Shown here one piece after another: positions 14,630 to 21,550 of a stretch of DNA of 21,550 nt. The position numbers and the translations under genes are program-made. Source of the stretch: Bacteroidota bacterium (GTDB taxonomy: Bacteria; Bacteroidota; Bacteroidia; Bacteroidales; Tenuifilaceae); NCBI GenBank assembly GCA_023406715.1, contig JAEXVC010000182.1:1-21550 (forward strand), written 5' to 3'. The notes below the pieces were generated by a model. It searched no databases and was not told where the DNA came from. It was given only the letters and a program-made list of their open reading frames with translations. Position 1 is the stretch's first letter, and each line of letters begins with the position of its first letter.

Positions 14630-15349
14630 ATGGCCGAAGTAAAACCCAACTCCGAAATATTCATTGAGCTATTTTCTGAAATTGAGCAGAAACTAAAAAC
14701 AATCTGCAACGATGAATTTCACAGTACCTTCTCTGACTTGCTCCGCAAAGCTAGAGGAATAAATGCCGTGGTAAATCAGTATGCATCGGATTTAAAGGAA
14801 TTCGCCCAGCTTCGAAACGCCATAGTACACACTCGCCGCGAAAACTTTGTAATAGCAGAGCCACATAACGATGTAATCAAGGAGATCCGTCATATCCATT
14901 CACTTTTACATAACCCTCCAAAGGTTTCGTCGGTGATGATTAAGAATCCATACTACACATCGTCCGATGGCTCAATATTTGATTTGCTTACAACATTCTC
15001 CGAAAAAAACATTATGCGTTGCCCTGTTATCGATAAAGGCTCCGTAACCTGCTTGATAACTGCAAAAACAATATCGCGCTGGTTAACTAGCAAAAAGCAG
15101 AATAAGGTTGATATCAATGGTACTAAAATCTCCGAATTGGTTCCATTTACAGAGAAAACCGACTACAGCATAATTGGCGAAAATATCGACATAATCTCTC
15201 TTGTAGGAATGTTCAAAAACTCCATAAAGCGAGGTACCTACATCCAAGCAGTACTGGTCACCAAGAACGGTCAACCCAATAGTCCTTTGGTTGGAATTAT
15301 AACGCCAAGTGATTTACCATTGATTATTGAAAGGATGAATCTTAGTTAG
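14630..15349 (+). CDS. HEPN-like domain fused to two CBS domains
   Basis: A 239-residue cytoplasmic protein. Residues 1-95 are all helical in character and contain FAQLRNAIVHTRR at 58-70; Arg62 and His67 make the Rx4H motif, with Asn after the Arg, that marks the HEPN nuclease/nucleotide-binding fold. Residues about 100-160 and 168-235 are two CBS-type repeats; the first has FDLLTTFSEKNIMRCPVID, the second ends PLVGIITPSDLPLIIERM. A CBS pair usually binds an adenine nucleotide such as AMP, ATP or SAM, so the protein may be a nucleotide-sensing RNase or nucleotidyl-accepting protein; this is inference. There is no antitoxin-like neighbour. It sits between miaA and a carrier gene, with repeat arrays on both sides. 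Confidence 0.7.
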   Translation: MAEVKPNSEIFIELFSEIEQKLKTICNDEFHSTFSDLLRKARGINAVVNQYASDLKEFAQLRNAIVHTRRENFVIAEPHNDVIKEIRHIHSLLHNPPKVSSVMIKNPYYTSSDGSIFDLLTTFSEKNIMRCPVIDKGSVTCLITAKTISRWLTSKKQNKVDINGTKISELVPFTEKTDYSIIGENIDIISLVGMFKNSIKRGTYIQAVLVTKNGQPNSPLVGIITPSDLPLIIERMNLS

Positions 15350-15353
15350 AGGG

Positions 15354-15434
15354 GATTGAGTAATTGAGAGATTAAGTAATTGAGAGAATAATACAAGAAA
15401 AACACTCCATCACTCCAATACTGCAACAATCCAT
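15354..15434. repeat. Two opposed 8-base repeat arrays after the HEPN-CBS gene
   Basis: Two 16-base copies, differing at one base, lie head to tail at 15354-15369 and 15370-15385; each is built of octamers of the GATTGAGT / AATTGAGA type. At 15403-15434 four degenerate octamers follow in exact phase (CACTCCAT, CACTCCAA, TACTGCAA, CAATCCAT), which on the other strand read like TTGGAGTG. The two blocks are therefore roughly inverted relatives around a 17-base middle. The array starts 5 bases after the stop codon of the HEPN-CBS gene. The rest of the 200-base gap contains only the promoter of the next gene. Confidence 0.7.
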
Positions 15435-15500
15435 TCCAAATCTACCCCAAATATCACCCACATTAAGGGCAATACTCCGTTTATTTGTATATCTAGTTAG

Positions 15501-15530
15501 TTTGCAATTAAACCGAAATCACTATTTTTA
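15501..15530 (+). promoter_or_regulatory. Probable promoter of the carrier gene
   Basis: TTTG at 15501-15504, an 18-base spacer and TATTTTTA at 15523-15530, one base from TAnnTTTG. The ATG at 15550 is 20 bases downstream. Confidence 0.5.
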
Positions 15531-15549
15531 GCCTTTAAATTTTGAAATT

Positions 15550-17160
15550 ATGGAGCAGCAAAAGAAGAAACGTGAGTTTCCGCATACCTATGTTATTATT
15601 TTTTCGCTTATAGTATTTGCCGCATTGCTTACCTGGTTTGTTCCGGGTGGAGAATTTGCCCGCGAGGTTAAAAATATCAACGGAATTGACCGGAGCGTAA
15701 TTGTTCCGGGCTCATTCCACGAGGTTGATAATAGCCCACAAACTTGGCAGGTGTTCACATCCATTTTCCAAGGAATGAAACGCACCTACGATATCATTTT
15801 CTACATACTTATGATTGGTGGCGCATTCTGGCTACTCAACGAGAGTAAAGCATTGGATGTAGCAATTTTCTCGTTCCTCAACTTTACAAAACGGATAGAA
15901 AGGTTTAAGCCATTAAAACTCATAGGTGTAAACAACCTAGTAATTGTGCTCATTATGATTTGCTTCAGTTTCTTCGGAGCCGTAATTGGTATGAGCGAGG
16001 AAACAATAGCCTTTGTGGTAATTTTTGTCCCGTTGGCAATTAGTATGGGCTACGATTCAATTGTTGGAGTTAGTCTTTGCTTTTTGGGAGCAGGACTTGG
16101 TTTTGCAAGCGCACTGCTGAATCCATTCACAATTGGTATTGCACAGGGACTTTCGGGTGTTCAACTTTTTTCTGGTATCGAATACAGATTTATTATTTGG
16201 CTAGTAATAAACTCTGTTGGAATTGGTTACGTATTATGGTATGCCAATAGGATTAAAAAGAATCCAAAACTATCGCCTGTTTACGAGATTGATGAGTACT
16301 GGCGACACAAAGCAGCCCACGAGGAAAACGGCACTAAAACCAAGGCTGGGAAAAGCGCATGGGGAGTTTTTGTAGGATTAACAATTGTATTTGCCATTTT
16401 CTCATACTTCTACCCTATTAGCCATTTGGTTATTGGACAAAGTACAGTTTCTGCACCAATCATTCCAATTGCCACAGGAATTTGGATTTTAGTTGGAATA
16501 CTTGCAATGCGTCATTCGGTTCAACTTTTCATTGTTAACATACTTCTTTTCACAATCATGTTCCTCATTGTTGGAGTTATGGGATACGGCTGGTATATCA
16601 AGGAGATTGCTACACTCTTCCTTGTTATGGGATTACTTGCAGGAATAGCATTTGGCAAAAATGCAAACCAATTAGCCCGATTATTCATTGAGGGGGCAAA
16701 AGACATTATGTCAGCTGCGCTTGTAGTTGGTTTGGCCAGTGGAATTGTTGTAATTCTAGAAGAAGGCAGGATTATTGATTCTCTGCTTAACTACTCGGCC
16801 GAGGCGATGAAAGGCTACGGAACTGTTACCTCAGTTGCAATTATGTATGTTTTCTACATTCTACTCAACTTTATTATCGCATCGGGTTCCGCAAAAGCAG
16901 CTCTAACAATACCCTTAATGTCTCAATTCTCCGATTTAATTGGAATTAGCCGCCAAGCAACAGTTACGATTTATCAACTAGGTGGTGGATTTTCAAACCT
17001 AATTACCCCTACATCTGGCGTAATGGTTGGCGTGTTAAGCATCGCCAGGGTACCTTACAACAAATGGTTCCGTTGGTTTTTACCGTTAATGATAATTCTG
17101 ATTATTGTTGGATTTTTACTATTGCTTCCAACTTTGTTTATGCCGCTTAGCGGATTTTAA
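15550..17160 (+). CDS. YfcC/DcuC-family inner-membrane carrier
   Basis: A 536-residue integral membrane protein with roughly a dozen hydrophobic helices. The pattern fits the YfcC branch of the DcuC (C4-dicarboxylate anaerobic carrier) family: an N-terminal FPHTYVIIFSLIVFAALLTWFVPGGEF, then two pseudo-symmetric halves, the first with GMSEETIAFVVIFVPLAISMGYD and LLNPFTIGIAQGLSG, the second with IASGSAKAALTIPLMSQFSDLIG and NLITPTSGVMVGVLSIARVPYNKW. Such paired half-sites normally line a substrate path through the membrane. The substrate of this branch is not known to me; dicarboxylates, amino acids or peptides are possible, and the gene context does not decide. It is a single-gene unit with a terminator at 17183-17214. 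Confidence 0.88.
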   Translation: MEQQKKKREFPHTYVIIFSLIVFAALLTWFVPGGEFAREVKNINGIDRSVIVPGSFHEVDNSPQTWQVFTSIFQGMKRTYDIIFYILMIGGAFWLLNESKALDVAIFSFLNFTKRIERFKPLKLIGVNNLVIVLIMICFSFFGAVIGMSEETIAFVVIFVPLAISMGYDSIVGVSLCFLGAGLGFASALLNPFTIGIAQGLSGVQLFSGIEYRFIIWLVINSVGIGYVLWYANRIKKNPKLSPVYEIDEYWRHKAAHEENGTKTKAGKSAWGVFVGLTIVFAIFSYFYPISHLVIGQSTVSAPIIPIATGIWILVGILAMRHSVQLFIVNILLFTIMFLIVGVMGYGWYIKEIATLFLVMGLLAGIAFGKNANQLARLFIEGAKDIMSAALVVGLASGIVVILEEGRIIDSLLNYSAEAMKGYGTVTSVAIMYVFYILLNFIIASGSAKAALTIPLMSQFSDLIGISRQATVTIYQLGGGFSNLITPTSGVMVGVLSIARVPYNKWFRWFLPLMIILIIVGFLLLLPTLFMPLSGF

Positions 17161-17182
17161 ATAGATTGCAAAAATAAATTCT

Positions 17183-17214
17183 ACTCCAAGTGAGAAATCG
17201 CTTGGAGTTTTTTT
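17183..17214 (+). terminator. Rho-independent terminator after the carrier gene
   Basis: An 8-bp perfect stem (ACTCCAAG 17183-17190, CTTGGAGT 17201-17208), a 10-base loop and seven T residues to 17214. Confidence 0.9.
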
Positions 17215-17221
17215 ATCTTTA
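17214..17221 (+). promoter_or_regulatory. Possible -7 box of the lipoprotein gene
   Basis: TATCTTTA follows directly on the T-tract of the preceding terminator, 26 bases before the ATG at 17248. Its -33 region would lie inside the terminator hairpin and shows no TTTG, so the call is tentative. Confidence 0.35.
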
Positions 17222-17247
17222 AGAAAGATTAAAAATGATTTTCCAAA

Positions 17248-17874
17248 ATGAAAAAATTAGCACTGCTATACATCGTTTTACTAATAATAACTGGTTGTGA
17301 AAAGAAACTAGATGACCAAATTATTGATAACTTACCAATAGATACTTCTTTCTGTGACAATTTCCCACTAGAAAACTCAACACTAAAAGACAGTGTAGAT
17401 TATGCCATTATCAACTCTGTTTTGGAATGCTTTTATACAAATGAAGATTCTATCCACTTTAAACAATCAACAAATTATGGCGTAGGAATTGAAAACATTG
17501 AAATGACCCTATCATATAGAAATATTGATTTTGATTCATCCTTATTATCTGATTACGAAACGAAAAATACTAATAGTTACATCCTTACCGATAGTCTACT
17601 GAGTAAATCCGTAACGCTTATTAGTCAACAAGAATTAACCTGCATTTTTAACTTTGAAGAAGCAGGTTGGGAAAAATACTACGAAAAATACCCTAAATCG
17701 GGAGGGTTTCTATCTTTTTTTCGTCCGGGGATAAATATGCAAGGGAATAAAGCAATAGTTGAATACGGACATTTCATAAATTACCTTGGAGCAATGGGAT
17801 TTATTGTAGTGCTCGAAAAAACAAACAACAATTGGAATATTACTCATAGAATAAACACTTGGATTTCTAAATAA
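17248..17874 (+). CDS. Lipoprotein of unknown function
   Basis: A 208-residue envelope protein with a clear lipoprotein signal: MKKLALLYIVLLIITGC, with the lipobox Cys at residue 17. I cannot assign the rest to a named family. The C-terminal third (GWEKYYEKYPKSGGFLSFFRPG, then a strand pair ending in WNITHRINTWIS) resembles a recurring type of Bacteroidota hypothetical lipoprotein, but that is recollection rather than a match. Four Cys remain after the lipobox residue or near it (Cys33 and others), too few to argue for a metal site. By eye the gene is more A/T-rich than its neighbours, with many AAA, AAT and ATA codons, which could indicate a lineage-specific gene. Retention signals after the Cys (EKK) do not follow the surface-export rule clearly. 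Confidence 0.75.
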   Translation: MKKLALLYIVLLIITGCEKKLDDQIIDNLPIDTSFCDNFPLENSTLKDSVDYAIINSVLECFYTNEDSIHFKQSTNYGVGIENIEMTLSYRNIDFDSSLLSDYETKNTNSYILTDSLLSKSVTLISQQELTCIFNFEEAGWEKYYEKYPKSGGFLSFFRPGINMQGNKAIVEYGHFINYLGAMGFIVVLEKTNNNWNITHRINTWISK

Positions 17875-17989
17875 CTTTTCATTAGTTTTGAAACTCTAAT
17901 TCTTAAAAAAAACATATTTAAAACATTTGATATCCCTCCGCTTTTTCCTACTTATTCAGATACCATCATTATAAATCAAAAAAATCTGT

Positions 17990-17997
17990 TAGTTTTG
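17990..17997 (+). promoter_or_regulatory. Probable -7 box of the outer-membrane barrel gene
   Basis: TAGTTTTG is a full match to TAnnTTTG, 24 bases before the ATG at 18022. No clear -33 element is visible. The 147-base gap 17875-18021 contains nothing else that I can support. Confidence 0.5.
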
Positions 17998-18021
17998 TTG
18001 TGAACCTTAAACTAACTATCA

Positions 18022-19365
18022 ATGAAAAAGTTTTTCATTTTGGTTTCATTAACAATCCTAACCTTTGGATTGCTTGCTCAGGAAGCAGATAACAAAAAAG
18101 CCGATAAAGTTAAAACAGGATGGAACGTTGGCGGATTACCAGTTGTTGCTTACGATACCGACTTAGGTTTTGAGTATGGTGCGCTAGTTAACCTCTTCAA
18201 CTACGGCGATGGCTCCATATACCCAAAATATCGACATAATATTTATGCTGAAGTGTCGCGCTATACTAAAGGGAGTGGAATTAATAGATTATTCTACGAC
18301 TCAAAGTATCTTATTCCTGGCTTACGCATAACATCAGACTTGGCTTACTTAACCGATAAAACCTACGATTTCTATGGTTTTAATGGTTACGAATCCGTTT
18401 TCAATATGGATTGGGCTGACGATGAAGCAGATGATTACCGCAGCCGAGCATTCTACAAATATGACCGAAAATTAACTCGGTTCACCACCGACTTACAAGG
18501 GAAATTAAAAGATGAACGTTTTGGCTGGGTTGCTGGAGTTGGTCTTTATAATTTTCAGGTTGACACAGTTGATATTGATAAACTGAATAAAGGTAAGTCG
18601 GCCGACGAGGAACTTCCATACGTCCAAGGAGGTCTATATCAACGATATGTTGATTGGGGAATAATTGATGCAGATGAAAAAGATGGCGGCTTTGCTACCT
18701 ACCTTAAAGTTGGGGCAGTTTTTGATACACGTGATAACGAACCAAACCCAATGAAAGGAATTTGGACTGAAGCAGTTTTAACTTATGCACCATCGTTCCT
18801 AGGAATTGGAAAAGAGTTTGAGCATGCAAAATTATCAATTACGCATCGCCAGTATTTTACTATCGTACCCGAACGGTTATCGTTTGTGTATCGTTTGGGA
18901 TATCAAGGAACTCTTTTCGGAACTTGTCCATTCTACCTTCAACCAAATATGACCACACTATTTCTACGTGGAGCTACCAGCGAAGGACTTGGTGGTGCAA
19001 AGAACCTGCGCGGTATAATCCGTAACCGAGTAGTGGGCGATGGAATTGCGTACGGCAACATTGAACTCCGCTGGAAATTTGTGAAGTTTTACTTTATCAA
19101 GCAAAATTTCTACCTATCGCTAAACACCTTTATTGATGGTGGCCAAGTTGTTCAACCAATAAAATTCAACAAAACTTTCGCAGAGGCTGGCTATAATGAG
19201 GCCGATTACTTTAGCGATGATAAAGAAACTCTTCACGCCAGTTGGGGCGCAGGTTTAAGAATAGTAATGAACCAAAATTTTATAATTGCAGTTGACCACG
19301 GTAGAGCATTCAAAAAAGAAGATGGAGTTGCTGGAACCTACATTGGATTAAACTTCTTGTTCTAA
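18022..19365 (+). CDS. POTRA-less Omp85/BamA-TamA-type outer-membrane barrel
   Basis: A 447-residue protein with a signal peptide (1-19, cleavage after LLA before QEA) and then alternating strands with many aromatic residues, ending in Phe447, typical of a beta-barrel. The segment around residues 328-347 (NLRGIIRNRVVGDGIAYGNIELRW) matches the Omp85 signature: LRGI at 329-332 stands where BamA has VRGF in loop 6, followed by the strand with xxNxELR. VGAVFDTRDNEPNPMKGIWTEA is the other characteristic hairpin of this family. At 447 residues there is room for a 16-strand barrel but not for POTRA domains, and the N-terminal stretch before the first strand is only about 15 residues. The function of such barrels without a periplasmic arm is not settled; it ends at the terminator 19385-19414. 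Confidence 0.85.
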   Translation: MKKFFILVSLTILTFGLLAQEADNKKADKVKTGWNVGGLPVVAYDTDLGFEYGALVNLFNYGDGSIYPKYRHNIYAEVSRYTKGSGINRLFYDSKYLIPGLRITSDLAYLTDKTYDFYGFNGYESVFNMDWADDEADDYRSRAFYKYDRKLTRFTTDLQGKLKDERFGWVAGVGLYNFQVDTVDIDKLNKGKSADEELPYVQGGLYQRYVDWGIIDADEKDGGFATYLKVGAVFDTRDNEPNPMKGIWTEAVLTYAPSFLGIGKEFEHAKLSITHRQYFTIVPERLSFVYRLGYQGTLFGTCPFYLQPNMTTLFLRGATSEGLGGAKNLRGIIRNRVVGDGIAYGNIELRWKFVKFYFIKQNFYLSLNTFIDGGQVVQPIKFNKTFAEAGYNEADYFSDDKETLHASWGAGLRIVMNQNFIIAVDHGRAFKKEDGVAGTYIGLNFLF

Positions 19366-19384
19366 TATTTGTTTACAATACTAT

Positions 19385-19414
19385 AAAAGCAACAACTAAC
19401 CGTTGTTGCTTTTT
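19385..19414 (+). terminator. Rho-independent terminator after the barrel gene
   Basis: A perfect 12-bp stem (19385-19396 with 19402-19413), a 5-base loop TAACC and Ts at the end. It lies 23 bases before the next start codon, so the following pair of genes needs a promoter within a very short space or read-through. Confidence 0.9.
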
Positions 19415-19436
19415 ATCTTATTAAAACCATTCTGCC

Positions 19437-19898
19437 ATGAAAATAACCGCCGAAACACCAGAGGAATATCTTTCAAAAATCAGTGATGAACAAAGAGAGC
19501 CTGTTCAGAAACTCAGAAAGGTTATAAAAGATAATATACCCCTAGGTTTTGAAGAAACAATAAACTATGGAATGATTGGATTTATTGTTCCTTATTCTTT
19601 ATATCCCAAAGGTTATGATTGCAAACCTAAACAGCCACTCCCTTTTATTAATATTGCTGCACAAAAGAATCATATATCACTATACCATATGGGTTTATAT
19701 GCAAGCCAAGAACTGCTTAATTGGTTTACTGAAGAATACCCTAAATACTCAAAAAGTAAACTCGATATGGGAAAGGGCTGCGTACGTTTTAAAAACAACC
19801 AAGAGATACCCTACGATTTGATAGGTCAATTGGCCCGGAAAGTATCAGTGAACGATTGGATTAAAACATACGAAAACTTACGAAATAAGTCGAAATGA
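19437..19898 (+). CDS. DUF1801 domain protein
   Basis: A 153-residue cytoplasmic protein. The features of the DUF1801 (YdhG-like) family are visible in order: the opening TPEEYLSKI and EQREPVQKLRKVI helices, GFEETINYGMIGFIVP (about 37-52), the YPKGYDCKPKQPLPFINIAAQKNHISLY core (56-83), and a short GKGCVRFKN strand followed by the C-terminal helix pair. The fold is thought to be of the small alpha/beta type used in stress-linked or peptide-binding proteins, and no reaction is established. The stop codon overlaps the start of the next gene in an ATGA, so the two are translationally coupled. Confidence 0.82.
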   Translation: MKITAETPEEYLSKISDEQREPVQKLRKVIKDNIPLGFEETINYGMIGFIVPYSLYPKGYDCKPKQPLPFINIAAQKNHISLYHMGLYASQELLNWFTEEYPKYSKSKLDMGKGCVRFKNNQEIPYDLIGQLARKVSVNDWIKTYENLRNKSK

Positions 19899-20356
19899 TG
19901 AAGAAACTAATTTTCGCCACTGCATTGCTATTCCTGTCGACATTGGCTTTCAGCCAAAATAGCAATACAAAATACGACAAAGTACTGGCAGACTCACTTG
20001 GTGCCGATGAATATGGAATGCGTTCCTATATCCTCGTTATTCTAAAAACAGGCCCTACCAAAATTGAAAATAAGGATACATTAAATCTCCTTTTCAAAGG
20101 ACATATGGATAATATTTCTCGACTAGCAAATGAAGGGAAACTTGTAATTGCAGGCCCTTTTGGCAAAAACGACAATCAATTCCGAGGAATTTTCATTCTA
20201 AAAGCCAAAGATATAGAGGAAGCCAAAGAAAAGGTAAACACCGACCCAACCGTTAAGAGGGGAATCTTTGATGTGGACTTTTATAACTGGTATGGCTCAG
20301 CGGCACTACCTATCTATCTCAAAACACACGAGAAGATAGAGGTAAAAAAGCCATAA
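19895..20356 (+). CDS. Secreted YciI-like protein
   Basis: A 153-residue protein with a signal peptide (MMKKLIFATALLFLSTLAFS, cut before Gln21) and a YCII-related domain at about 43-133. Conserved-looking positions are His70 in FKGHMDNI, the AGPFG turn (86-90) and Asp117-Pro118, in the order seen in YciI-type alpha/beta barrels. Most YciI proteins I know are cytosolic, so export is unusual. The first ATG (19895) overlaps the stop codon of the DUF1801 gene by the sequence ATGA; the second ATG, one codon later, would also work. The gene ends within a palindrome shared with the converging gene on the other strand. Substrate and reaction are unknown. Confidence 0.8.
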   Translation: MMKKLIFATALLFLSTLAFSQNSNTKYDKVLADSLGADEYGMRSYILVILKTGPTKIENKDTLNLLFKGHMDNISRLANEGKLVIAGPFGKNDNQFRGIFILKAKDIEEAKEKVNTDPTVKRGIFDVDFYNWYGSAALPIYLKTHEKIEVKKP

Positions 20357-20374
20357 GGGATTTCTCCCTTATGG
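20344..20374. terminator. Shared terminator of two converging genes
   Basis: CCATAAGGGA (20351-20360) and TCCCTTATGG (20365-20374) form a perfect 10-bp stem with a TTTC loop. On the - strand it is followed by six Ts (20344-20349 read in reverse), a good terminator for the - strand gene. On the + strand the tail is only TATTAAG, so termination there is weaker. The stop codons of both genes lie inside the stem. Confidence 0.85.
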
Positions 20375-21550
20375 TATTAAGAACACAACTGAATCGCCAA
20401 TACTCCTAACATTACAATCATCTAAAACTGCTGGCGAAAGAACATCGGTTTCCGACTCATCGGCTATTGCTTTCCCTTTAATAAGTATACATACTGAACC
20501 TTCGAGCCTTTGCTTATCGTCTTCGGAAATTTTCACAACCTTTCCGTTTTTAATTGTTGCCCTTAACTTTTTGGCAGAGTAATCGGAGTAAGGTTTTACG
20601 TCGCCAAGCAATTCAGATGAAATATGTGCAGCAGCCAGAAAATCAAACAAGTTTCTGAACGATTTATTTACCGAAATTAGACTATCAATCACATTATGGT
20701 TAATCTTCAATACACTTAATGGTGTTTCAGCAATAACTGTGTGCCGCCTCAATCCACCCGTCAAAAACTCATATGCACCAATGCTATCGGTTGTTTCTCG
20801 AACACCAATCAACCTATCACCCTTTAATGCTCTAGCACTTCCGTTTAATACTATATAAATACCATCGAAGGTCGCACCCTCTTTATAGACTCGACTTTCG
20901 GCAGGATAAACTTTCCCTTGTGACATACGAATTATAACGTGTAGGTCAGTTTTCGACAATTTGTCAAAGCCCGGAGTGTTTACTAATACAGACATTGCTT
21001 CAAATTCAAAGTCGATGCTTGGCGATGCATCTAACAATCGTTTCATATCTGATTGAATTGATGCCTCAATTCTTTCAACCTCATCGGGCTCTAATCTACC
21101 TTGCTTACGCAGCCTGTCAACCATTTCCTGCTGCTGATTTAACAATGAACGCGATGCTAGTTGGGTTTCAATGGCCTTACAAACATCGGGGTAGGTATCT
21201 TTCAAATTTCTAATAAATGTTAATCCAGTAATTCTATTTTCATTGAGTTCATCCTCAATTGAAGTTAATAGCTCAGTTTGCTTGTTGGTTTCATCGGTCA
21301 TTGAAAAACCAATAATCAAACTCGAAAGCGATTTAATATTCTCCTCCTGAGCAGTGACAAAGGCTCTTGCACAATCGTAACTAATTGCTAAGCGATTAAA
21401 GAAACTTCGCTTCCAAAAAACACCAATCAGAGGCAAGCCCTGAAGTTTTGTCGTTGTTTTTGGGGTATGCCAATGCATCTCAATATACTGCCTTGGCGAT
21501 ATAGAAATCATACCACCAGAATCCATCAAATAATCAATCTGGTCCGAAAG
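20369..21550 (-). CDS. Cyclic-nucleotide-binding-domain protein, C-terminal part (possible Na+/H+ antiporter)
   Basis: The last 393 residues of a - strand gene that runs off the window; the frame is open to the edge, so the TTG/ATG codons near 21524-21529 are not credible starts. The visible part begins with a short amphipathic region and KRSFFNRLAISYDCARAFVTAQEENI, continues as a long helical segment (about residues 85-175) rich in charge, including RLRKQGRLEPDEVERIEASIQSDMKRLL, and then a cyclic-nucleotide-binding fold (about 200-310). This order resembles the cytoplasmic tail of SOS1/SLC9C-type Na+/H+ antiporters, whose membrane part would lie outside the window; that is inference. The phosphate-binding cassette (SIGAYEFLTGGLRRHTV) keeps an Arg but lacks the usual GE pair, so ligand binding is uncertain. 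Confidence 0.65.
   Translation of the reverse strand, partial: LSDQIDYLMDSGGMISISPRQYIEMHWHTPKTTTKLQGLPLIGVFWKRSFFNRLAISYDCARAFVTAQEENIKSLSSLIIGFSMTDETNKQTELLTSIEDELNENRITGLTFIRNLKDTYPDVCKAIETQLASRSLLNQQQEMVDRLRKQGRLEPDEVERIEASIQSDMKRLLDASPSIDFEFEAMSVLVNTPGFDKLSKTDLHVIIRMSQGKVYPAESRVYKEGATFDGIYIVLNGSARALKGDRLIGVRETTDSIGAYEFLTGGLRRHTVIAETPLSVLKINHNVIDSLISVNKSFRNLFDFLAAAHISSELLGDVKPYSDYSAKKLRATIKNGKVVKISEDDKQRLEGSVCILIKGKAIADESETDVLSPAVLDDCNVRSIGDSVVFLIP

Noticed and set aside
13500..15434. CRISPR array
   Set aside because: The repeats are 7-8 bases, contiguous, without unique spacers, and there are no cas genes.
21524..21529. Start codon of the - strand gene at 21529
   Set aside because: The frame stays open to the window edge and the visible protein starts in the middle of a domain pattern, so the gene is truncated by the window rather than starting there.

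Overview
The window looks like a piece of a Bacteroidota chromosome, most likely order Bacteroidales. The reasons are the promoter style (TAnnTTTG-like -7 boxes, often with a TTTG/TTG element about 19-21 bases upstream, and almost no Shine-Dalgarno sequences), the A-rich leaders, the lipobox and signal-peptide style, a TonB-dependent receptor with an N-terminal carboxypeptidase-regulatory-like domain, an HtpG with a long charged C-terminal insert, and a lipoprotein dipeptidyl peptidase III. Nearly all genes are on the + strand; only the last one, cut by the window edge, is on the - strand. There are no RNA genes, insertion sequences, CRISPR arrays or prophage, and no gene-free stretch above 300 bases.

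Layout. 1-453: an HU gene with a clear promoter and a strong terminator. 473-4116: a TrmH-type tRNA methyltransferase, a free-standing LytTR response regulator, a class III aminotransferase 9 bases behind it, and a secreted protein of unknown function. 4216-6307: a lipoprotein M49 peptidase (DPP III) with its own terminator. 6362-6883: a degenerate receiver domain carrying a C-terminal membrane anchor. 7073-9186: htpG and its terminator. 9250-10239: a YghZ-type aldo/keto reductase. 10485-12887: a TonB-dependent receptor resembling heme/hemoglobin receptors. 12966-15349: a pRiA4b ORF-3-like protein, miaA and a HEPN-like protein with two CBS domains. 15550-17160: a YfcC/DcuC-type carrier. 17248-19365: an unknown lipoprotein and a POTRA-less Omp85-type barrel. 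19437-20356: a DUF1801 protein overlapping a secreted YciI-like protein. 20369 to the edge: the C-terminal part of a cyclic-nucleotide-domain protein, perhaps a Na+/H+ antiporter.

Most of this is ordinary chromosomal housekeeping and envelope content, and no obvious multi-gene defence or secretion system is present. The most unusual material is between 13.5 and 15.5 kb. The three gaps around miaA and the HEPN-CBS gene each hold an imperfect inverted pair of short-period (7-8 base) repeat arrays. One array supplies the only usable start codon of miaA (a GTG) and its first codons, and the next covers its last codons and stop. Other points worth a second look are the HEPN-CBS architecture with an intact Rx4H motif, the tail-anchored pseudo-receiver, and a perfect 10-bp palindrome at 20351-20374 that encodes the final Pro codon and stop codon of both converging genes.

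All calls come from reading motifs by eye; no database search was run.
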